Origin: Doris montereyensis
Lineage: Eukaryota > Mollusca > Gastropoda > Nudibranchia > Dorididae
DNA length: 64,000 nt
Direction: 5' to 3'
NCBI GenBank assembly: GCA_037039925.1
Contig: JAXRKP010000320.1
Coordinates: forward strand, 110,001 to 174,000
In this document: piece after piece, positions 42,476-64,000 of the stretch
Numbering within the stretch: the first letter of the stretch is position 1
How the letters are laid out: each line of letters opens with the position of its first letter
The notes under the pieces: generated by a model
What the model was told of the DNA's origin: nothing
Database searches by the model: none
What the model saw: only the letters and a program-made list of their open reading frames with translations
Made by a program: the position numbers and the translations under genes

Positions 42476-43830
42476 GTTCAACTTAACAACAAAAGCAAAT
42501 CTCAACTCAAAGAACCAAAGCAGAAAACATTTGAAGAAGGTGGAAAAAATAAATTAAATCAATATCCAATATGGCACTCTGACCATGGCAATTCTTCAAA
42601 AATCAGTTGGGGAAAATCATAATCAGTTCCCATTCTACCTTTCGGTGTATGGGTAATAATCTGAGTTAAATCATAATATAGACCTATTTACATTGCAATT
42701 AGATCATTTTTTATAACACAGCTGGATTATCATTGACTAGACACATACAAGTGACATGACAAATATTTTCAGTGCAAAAAAAATATTAAGAAAAAGAAAA
42801 AAAGAAGGCTTATTTTTATTTATGTTTAAAATCATGCAAAAAAATGTGGGTGAATTTAAAAAGTATGATCCGTCACAATGGCAATACAAAAATGTATGCA
42901 AGTATCAAGGGAATGTAGGTGGGCATACATTATCAATATATTATCTTTACAACTATTTAGACACAGTAAGAATATACTCATTACATCTCTACTGGTTAAT
43001 AAAAATGTACATAAAAAATAAACTACATGTGCAATAACAAGAGAGAAAAACCCTAACAGGATCTCATATCTACATTGATCTGCATTGAAGAGCATTGCTA
43101 ATAAAAACAGTTTAAAAAAAAAAACAACCAAACCAACAAAAAAAGAACAAAAAAAAGTGTTATTATGACTAGTACATAAACGTTTAATAAAATTCTCCCG
43201 GTACTGAAAAAGGTTTGTTTCAAGCTGGATTAAATGTCAACCAATTTATTCAAGAAACTACATCAGGATCAAAAGCTTTCCCAATAAATGATTTATAAAA
43301 GTAAAGACGAAGGTTGTGTGCCAGACCAGAGAAGTGTCATAGGGATTGCCAGGTGGCAACACACAGGTTGTGTGCTCGACAGGTTGGAGTAAGCAAGGCA
43401 TGCAAAAGTACGCCAGACAGGCAGAAGTTCATCACGGCCTGTGAAGAAAAAAGACTGCCAAAAGTGCCGTCAGCTATGACATCTCCTCGCCTCATGAAAT
43501 TCCATTAAAAAAAGATAGCCCAAACTGATTTTCTAATTTGAACCACGCCCCATCACATTCCAGAGAACATTGGGGAACGTCAATTTGGTTAAGACGTGAA
43601 CTAAACTTAAAGCGCCAAACGTCAGACACTGTTGCTGAACTTTGCTCATTGGCAAAATCTCTAAAAGGAGAGAACTCCATGACAATCAAGTATCCATTTT
43701 TTTTTTACACGATTCCCATCTCGTGAACAAGGAAAAGTTTGGTGATGCAGATCCTGAACGAACGTGAATGACACTAAACACAACTTGAACCCTAAACCCT
43801 TGCATGGGTTTTAAAAAATATTTCGATCTA
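42476..43830. other. Intergenic, mostly unrecognised
   Basis: At 42630-42656 is cattctacctttcggtgtatgggt, a fragment identical to the LINE 3' end at 52212-52236. Nothing else was identified. Confidence 0.45.
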
Positions 43831-43834
43831 AATA

Positions 43835-43955
43835 AACCCATTAACTATAAGCGGTGATCTCAGGGTGAATTAAGAGGAAGCATGAAGATGAAGGATAAGT
43901 GAAATAGGGGAAAGGAAAGGAGTGGTAGGACCTACCAGCAGCACCCGTCAACAGG
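43835..43955 (-). repeat. Family-4 short interspersed repeat
   Basis: It has agcggtgatctcagggtgaattaagaggaagcatgaagatgaagg and aggacctaccagcagcacccgtcaac. Confidence 0.7.
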
Positions 43956-44051
43956 ACATGGATGACTAAGGGATTGACAGATCTGTAAGGCAAAAGGTGT
44001 GTCATACAACAAACATTTTCTAGTTGGCAGTTAAATAAGTAAAAATTAAGT

Positions 44052-44333
44052 CCCTTCAAGGCCCTTAAGACCTATAGAGCCGGAGCGTATCCCGGTCTCT
44101 ATAGCGTGAAGCGGAACAAGTGACAATAATCACCTCCTGGCCAGGACGCTAGTCTGACGCAGGATTTTTAGTCCCAAGCTAGTGCTTGTACCCATTTGCA
44201 CCTGGGTAGAGTGGGGAAAATGCGTGTTACGTGTCTTTCCCAAGGAACACAACGTCAGACCTGGCTTTGCTAGGATTCGAACTCGGGACTTCATGATCCC
44301 CAGTCCGGCAGCCCAACCGCTCGGCCGACGCCA
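44052..44333 (-). mobile_element. SINE family 1, minus strand
   Basis: It is a well-preserved copy: ccttaagacctatagagccggagcgtatcccgg ... gctaggattcgaactcgggac ... ccgctcggccgacgccac. Confidence 0.85.
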
Positions 44334-44747
44334 CAAACTGTAATAAAATGGTGATAAAATGGAATGGGAGTCATGTCAGCATTTTGAACCTTGTTCTCAT
44401 CTCTTTCTCACATCGGTTAAATATCTCATTTTGGTTTTGGTCTCTTGAGGATACGGTGCTCATTGCTATAAAAACACGCATTGAATACGAGAAACCTTTT
44501 TTCACTGGACAGAATTGGTTCTCTTTGACTTCTTCGTATATGAGAGCGTCACATCAGTTATAACAATGTCACATCATTTATAAGAATGCCATATCGCATA
44601 TGAAACCTCCACATTGGATATAAGAACGTCACATCAGATTTAACAAAAACTACATAGGAATAAGCAACGCTACATAGGATATAAGAATGCCTTCTCTGAT
44701 AATAAGAATGCCACATCGGTTAAAAGTGATGAATAAGACCATAAAAA
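44334..44747. other. Intergenic with short degenerate repeats
   Basis: 44550-44720 holds repeated atgccacatcg / aacgtcacatc / ggatataagaa words, a decayed tandem array. Confidence 0.5.
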
Positions 44748-44890
44748 CGATATTTAAAGCCCCGTAGGAGCAAAGACAAAGCAAACACAGAGGAAGAGAC
44801 AGAAACAACCTTGGGTGTCAATAGAATCGAACCCGTGACCTCTGTGTCGGCATCCATCACCTCGACGTGAAAAGAGAGTGCACCAACAAC
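44748..44890 (-). mobile_element. SINE family 2, minus strand
   Basis: Tail tttaaagccccgtaggagcaaagac, core atagaatcgaacccgtgacctctgtgtcggcatcc, and no second tail. Confidence 0.7.
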
Positions 44891-44988
44891 CATACTAACT
44901 ACGCATACAAACATACATATATATATGACATATAAAACACTGATAGGTATGCTTTTTTTCATATGGATATAAAGCACTTTTGGGATAA

Positions 44989-45090
44989 GTGATAATTTTA
45001 TTGCTGATAGCTTTAACCTTGAAGGTGCACGTGATTAGTGATAATTTTATTGCGGTTAGCTTCAACTTTGAACGTGGTCTGATTATCATA
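44989..45090 (-). promoter_or_regulatory. Candidate polyadenylation signals, gene 2, in a 50-bp tandem duplication
   Basis: AATAAA on the minus strand occurs at 44997-45002 and 45046-45051, about 400-450 bp past the stop. The two lie in duplicated copies of a gtgataattttattgc unit. Confidence 0.35.
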
Positions 45091-45448
45091 AGATAAAGGG
45101 TGTAGAGAAGGAGTGCTTAGAGACCTGAATATTCATCTGAATGATAATAATATTAGTGGGAGTCATGTTTTTTAAAATCATATCTTCCTTTTACCAAAAA
45201 TAAAGCTTTACTTCTTGTTTTGATTACCTTAAATATCACCTTTCGTTGAGCATCACCCATCCACATTCATAATCACATTTTGGATTATAACATTATCTAT
45301 AACAAAAAATCAACGGTCATGACATGTAAGTAATCAGTATAAAAACAGCTCGGTTAATCAAAGACATGAAATGAACAATAAAAAAATAAAACAAATAAAT
45401 AAAAAACAAACAAACAAACAAACCAAAAAGACACAAAAACACACAGTG

Positions 45449-58971
<13,523 letters not shown>

Positions 58972-59690
58972 CTGGACACAAAACGATTGAAATCTCTGTA
59001 ATTACAACAAAGCTCATCCTCTCAAAGAAAAGACATGCACAAAAAAGGGTGATGGCGGGTGGGGTATTGTCAATCAAAAGTTGTTTTTTTCCCCCAGTGA
59101 TGATCAGTGAAGGAATGCAGAATAAAGATGAGACAGATTATAACAGATAATTGTGATACAACTCTTAAAGGTTGATTGTAAGTGACACGTGAAAATGATT
59201 CGCATAGGCCTATGAACTCAATTTTTCATCAGGATATGACAAAATTATACGGTGAAGCTTTAAATTCTCCCCGATCATGAATAAATCAACTTTCATAAAT
59301 GCATTGAAAAATACTGTGATTAAAGATAATATGGGAGTGGATCTGAGGAAAACCTGTCATAAGGTGAAAGGGAATTTTTATGAAGAAAATAGGGAAAACA
59401 CAAGCTAAGGTAAATTTTCATGAGGGTTGAGTCTTAAGCATATCTTGCTAAAAGATTCTTTTCTGAACATTCCAGCGAAAGATTTTCCCTCAAAGATATC
59501 TAAAAATGTGTCTAAAAGGTACTGTTTGAGAGCCTTCCCAGGGAAATAGAGGTCTGAAAACTTAAGATTTTTGGATCCAACAGATTGACACAATATTGCA
59601 CCACACGCTATGTACATGTGTATAAGTTTTATACATCACTTTAAAGGTTTGTTTTTGGAAAAACTGGGAATGCCCACTGTGCACAAATTT
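58972..59690. other. Probable upstream intron of gene 2, nothing recognised
   Basis: The missing POMGNT1 stem exons should lie upstream of 58971, but none is convincing here. A minus-strand ORF at 59405-59617 lacks splice support. Confidence 0.4.
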
Positions 59691-59699
59691 CGTCGGTAT

Positions 59700-59830
59700 G
59701 CGTGAGCGAATGAATACACGACTCTTGTCTTCTCTGTGCTGGGCTAATTAATGAATACCCATGCATCTTCAATTCTAATGTTTTACTCTCATTTATGCAT
59801 TTACCTTACTTTTGTGTAGTCAAATTTGTT
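59700..59830 (-). repeat. Inverted repeat, right arm
   Basis: ctcttgtcttctctgtgctgggctaattaatgaataccc...gttttactctcatttatgcatttaccttact is the opposite arm, about 1.1 kb from the left one. Confidence 0.85.
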
Positions 59831-60945
59831 TCACAAATGACAAAGAATTGCTTACTGTGAAATCAATTTAATCTTTAGCAGTAAGTGTAGAGCTAGCTCT
59901 AATCACAATCACATAATGCACTCTGTCATCGACTATAAATATAACCTAAATAAAATATAAACAAGCCAAAAATGTGATTTGACCTAGCATCTTTATTTCT
60001 CAACGGACTAGGCTCCAATTTTTTTGAAGTTACGAATGACAATTTTTAATGATGACAAAATAATTAATTTTAGATTATTCTTGATGACAAATTGCTTTTT
60101 TAATAAGCCAAGGGGAGGTTACTCTCATGTTTACCAAAAACATTTCAATGACCTCAATTTTTCTTCGATTTCGATATCAATATGCCTGGAGTTTTCCGTC
60201 GATGAGCAAAACGACACCGTGAACAACGACATCAGCATAATGCTATAGAATTGCATCTTATATTACCAACCAAAAGATCTACATTTAAATCTAGATTAGA
60301 TATCTAGTTCTGGAGTTACTTTGAACTGATCCTTCATGAGGGCCAAACTGTCATCGTAGTAAAGCGGTTACCGTAATCGGATGCAATCGGAATTTGTCAA
60401 TCTTTGCTAAAATCACCACCTGGGAATAAGGTTTTTTTAGTTAAGTTTTTACTTTTTTACAAAATGGAATTGTTTTTAATTCTATCGGTTTCTCATAATG
60501 CTTTACATTCCCTCTCAATTTTTGTAAAAGGTTTTAAAAGCCACACACTTCTGTTAGAAATTAAAGTTTTCTGGGAATAAAATCTTGAAAATGAATGGTT
60601 AACCTCAGCATTTAGAGCCCAATATAAAAGTTTCACCTGTCATATACAATGGTGAGATAATACAGTAAACCATCTAAATTTGAGGCTTTTGTCCCCATAA
60701 TATTCAAAATCTAATATATTTGAAATTTATTGTGATTATAAAGAAATATCTAAACCTGTGGAAATCCTAACAACGCTTTGTGAGATAATACCCCAGTGTG
60801 ATCAAAATTAACTCAAATAAGGATTTGCTTTTTAACAATGTTGGTAACAAAGCAGCCATTGCGTTGCTTCATTTTCAACAAATGAATTTAATGCCTGCTG
60901 GAAGGGTTGTTAGAAGATCTATCTTTTGACAAATTATATGGTATG
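59831..60945. other. Unrecognised stretch
   Basis: AT-rich; no exon or repeat identified. Confidence 0.35.
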
Positions 60946-60954
60946 CTTCATTTC

Positions 60955-61085
60955 ACTGCCAAAATATCTCACTTGCCTTTTCTTGATGTTCTCTATAAGT
61001 TTTCTTTCTTTTCCAATTTTCACTAAAGCTTCAAAATTTGTTACTTTTGCTGGCCAGGGGAGTTTCAATATTCTTCAGCATAGCA
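60955..61085 (-). mobile_element. LINE fragment, minus strand
   Basis: tcacttgccttttcttgatgttctctataagttttctttc closely matches the LINE fragment at 4295-4335. It is short and broken. Confidence 0.7.
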
Positions 61086-61181
61086 AAGATAGTATCAAAT
61101 ATTATTAAAAATCTGTAAGTGAATACAGTGCTTTATAAATCTTGCTTTCAAGCAAAACGAATAATTTCTATGGGTGCACAA

Positions 61182-61516
61182 GTAGGAGGAACCTCGGAGA
61201 GAGCTAGTGACAGAGAGTCTTCACAAGAAGAGAACCCCCACCAATCAAGTGTTTCAGCCTTTAGCTTCCTTACACTCTAAGGGGGCCAGGCCGCGCCTAC
61301 GTCATGACTCCTAGTGGTGGTCTGGTTTTGATCCCCAGCTAGTCACCTATCCAACAACTAACCACGCCGCTGGTCGTTGCTTGACTTTTCTAGTTGGCCA
61401 TTGCTTTTTGCCAAGCTACCATTCATAGTGGTAATTTGAAGCAAGTTTTTATTTCTTCTTGACCAGATCCAGCTGGAGCTATCTTAGGCTGCTTCTACCA
61501 GCTGTTTGAGTTTTCT
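61182..61516. mobile_element. 335-bp insertion with a perfect 17-bp target-site duplication
   Basis: tttctatgggtgcacaa stands at 61165-61181 and again at 61517-61533. The insert begins gtaggaggaacctcgg and contains ggtctggttttgatcccc, which may be a pol III B box. I do not recognise the family. Confidence 0.75.
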
Positions 61517-61533
61517 TTTCTATGGGTGCACAA

Positions 61534-62511
61534 TAAATTATTGGGCACTTTTCCTTTCTATGTCTAATTGTATGCAATGATGATGCCTCCTGTTCAATTT
61601 ACTTTACACTAGATCAGAGCTGCCAACCCTATGAACAGAAAAAAAAGAGGGGAGATTGCTTGTAAAAAAAGAAATATTTGGAGAAGAAAAATGCACAATT
61701 ATAAAATGCTGACGAAAACTTAATGTGTTTTTATTTTATTTATCTAATTATAAATATGATCCTTAAAATAAAATAGCAAAATAATGAAACTAAAACATTA
61801 TCGATACCAACTATCATCACACAGAGTTTCTGTGTCATCGATACCGTGATTTCCCTTATATAGCGAAACAATCATCCGAATCAAATTGCACAAAAGTTTT
61901 GATCTACAAACCGGCCTCGGGCCGCCCTCAAGAAGCATACAGTCTAAAAAAAAATTTAATGCATACAATCTCGAATAAAAGGCGTACAAAATCTTTTTTT
62001 TTTAGGGGTCGGTTGGCAGCACTGCTAGTTATCTTGGTCATCGTGTTGTCTGGACAGCCCTTGATCGAGACTGAAAACCCTTGAAAAAACCTCAATCGCT
62101 CATGCAAATTATCTACAGTGGAGAATTGTCGGTTTTGCAGAGTTTCATGCTGTACTATTATGCTTTGCACCATCCACAAACAAACTTTCAATTGTTATGG
62201 AAGCACCTTCCACTATTTTTTTTAAAACATGCACCCGGCCTCTCATTTTTGTTGGCTCTAGAGATTTTTTTTTTTATTAAATTAATAAATCCCCATGTGA
62301 CTATCCTTATTCAACTAAAAATCTGCATTTCTAATTCTTCCTAGTTTAGTAATGGATGTTTGTATTGAAGGCATAGTTGGACGAAGAAAGTTGGGACATG
62401 ATTTTGTGTTGATTGATGAAGCGGTTGTTTATCTGATGATTGTGTGAGTTCATGCTCAAAATAAACAAACACTTCTGTAGACATAAACTACTATCAGAAA
62501 TGAAGAGACGT
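61534..62511. other. Unrecognised stretch
   Basis: AT-rich; weak ORFs at 61798-62191 have no support. Confidence 0.35.
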
Positions 62512-62620
62512 TTGTAACAAAGAGGTTAGGCTACAAGACTTGAGATCATGAGGTCATGGGTTTGAATCCTCAACACCTAGCACATGTGATACCATCCCTT
62601 TCCAGGATATATCATTAACA
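62512..62620 (+). mobile_element. SINE family 1 head fragment
   Basis: It has caaagaggttaggctacaagacttgagatcatgaggtcatgggtttgaatcc and then ends soon after. Confidence 0.7.
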
Positions 62621-63114
62621 ATCTTTAATTATCCATAGACCATGGGCCGGGCTGAGAAAAGTGGCACAGAAAAGGGTGAGTTGGAAGCATGACGCCATAG
62701 CCCTATGTTCCAAACTGAACGAACAGGAACAAGTCAAAGTCAAGTAAATTTTCCATAGAAATGGATAGAAATAGATTTGGACTCCCTTCAAAAGCAGCAA
62801 TTGTCGAAATCAGTATCTTTAAAAGTCACCGATTTCTTTGGTAAAATCATCGAATGTGATCACTTCTACACATCTCTTCGCTTAAAATCAAAAGAGCATA
62901 ACCAAAGTTGCTACTACATGCATGCATTGCAAAAGAAAACATTTTAAACAAGCACATAGGTGAACAATTTCCATGAAACAAAATAGAAAACTTTCAACGT
63001 GATTATCTTAACAAAGAAAACAAAACTGTTTCCTGCAATCTTGGTACATAAGAATTCGCCTAACTCAAATTTCAACTAATTTTCATCAAATCAAGTTCTA
63101 AATGCTCAGGTTGT
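62621..63114. other. Unrecognised stretch
   Basis: No gene or repeat seen. Confidence 0.35.
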
Positions 63115-63245
63115 TTCATTGAAATTTACCCATCCACCACTGCAGTGATCTCGAGGTGAATTCAGAGGAAACAGCAAGATGAAAGATAAGTGAAAGAAGG
63201 AAAAGAAAGAAGTGGGACCTACAAGCAGCACCCACCAACCGCCTA
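63115..63245 (-). repeat. Family-4 short interspersed repeat
   Basis: It has ttcattgaaatttacccatccaccactgcagtgatctcgaggtgaattcagaggaaacagc and gggacctacaagcagcacccaccaaccgcc. Confidence 0.75.
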
Positions 63246-63584
63246 CAAATGCTCAGAAAACGTTCCTTCTTTTTTTAACATTATTAAAAATAGACAACTG
63301 CATTTTGAAAATGTTCACCTTACGACAAATCTTTTTCAGATCCACACACGTATGAAAATACAAATGATCAAATGTATCAGAGTAAACATCAAGACAACAC
63401 AAGTCAACTCTAGAATGCAAAGGCATGTTCCCAAATGCACAACCTTTGCCAAAGTCTAAATGCCCTCTACAGAGGGCACAGAATGAAATATATGATGGCA
63501 CAAACACACACTTAAGATGAAAGCACATGATATCCCATCAGGCTATGAGAAAAACAATGTGACTCATGAATTCGTTCGTTTCAT

Positions 63585-63712
63585 TTCAATTTACCCCATA
63601 CACCCTATGTGTTGATCTCTGGGTGAATTATAGGGAAACAGCAAGACGGGAGATGGGTGCAAGAGTGAAAGGAAAGGAGGAGGACCTACCAGCAGCTCCG
63701 CTGACCACCCAC
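63585..63712 (-). repeat. Family-4 short interspersed repeat
   Basis: It has ttcaatttaccccatacaccctatgtgttgatctctgggtgaattatagggaaacagcaag and aggacctaccagcagctccgctgaccaccc. Confidence 0.75.
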
Positions 63713-64000
63713 ATGATTCATAAAAGCACAAAGTCTGACAGTGAGAAAACCGATGAGATACATGAGAATATAATATGTTCACACTCTCTTCATAGTCACG
63801 ATTCAAATCAACCTTACACTGTATCATATAACATGTCTCACTCATACAAATACAAACACACACACAGACACACACACACTCAATGTGTGTGTTGTGTGTT
63901 TTAACATCTGTCGAACCCTGAAACTTGACTCATCGAACCTGGGGTTCGATACTCTGGTTAAGAACCACCGGTTTAAGTGAAACAAAGAAGTGCCAGGTGA

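Noticed and set aside
59405..59617. Minus-strand 70-codon ORF as an upstream gene 2 exon
   Set aside because: No acceptor/donor pair in phase and no family resemblance.
60300..60360. Minus-strand Y-D-D-S-L-A-L-M-K-D-Q-F as a missing gene 2 exon
   Set aside because: An in-frame stop lies just upstream with no AG acceptor between, and it does not match the POMGNT1 stem.

Overview
This window looks like nuclear DNA from an invertebrate animal, most likely a mollusc and perhaps a gastropod. Exons are short (50-220 bp) with GT-AG introns. Several families of tRNA-headed SINEs, non-LTR retrotransposons, TTAA- and TA-flanked DNA elements, minisatellites and long (GA)n, (AT)n and (TAA)n runs fill almost everything between them. 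The species call is inference; nothing here fixes it.

Only two host protein-coding genes are supported, and they point tail to tail. Gene 1 (+ strand, 471-30484, 5' end outside the window) encodes a long, charged coiled-coil protein. Its exons repeat related blocks, so it probably grew by internal duplication. It has no family I can name. Gene 2 (- strand, 58971 down to 45449, 5' end not found) is a POMGNT1-like GT13 glycosyltransferase. It can be followed from the end of the stem region through the catalytic domain to a normal stop codon. Its acidic EED motif is present, but the W-D-x-x-W type motif that carries the catalytic Asp in this family reads W-L-G-W here.

Layout: 1-30.5 kb is gene 1, whose introns hold SINEs, two pogo-like TA elements, piggyBac-like TTAA elements and a defective LINE (15849-18612). 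From 30.5 to 45.4 kb is intergenic DNA with several large minisatellites, SINEs and a TTAA element with 10-bp inverted ends. From 45.4 to 59 kb is gene 2, whose introns hold a second LINE copy, a decayed DDE transposase, a 942-bp inverted-repeat element and a long (TAA)n tract. From 59 to 64 kb there is repeat-rich DNA with no recognised exon, probably the upstream intron of gene 2.

Two themes stand out. First, several otherwise good exons in both genes need a one-base correction, usually in a homopolymer. That suggests noisy long-read assembly errors rather than two dead genes. Second, several minisatellites begin exactly at retroelement borders and use the target-site duplication or the element end as their repeat unit. 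The clearest case re-creates the 5' splice site of a gene 1 exon about 17 times.
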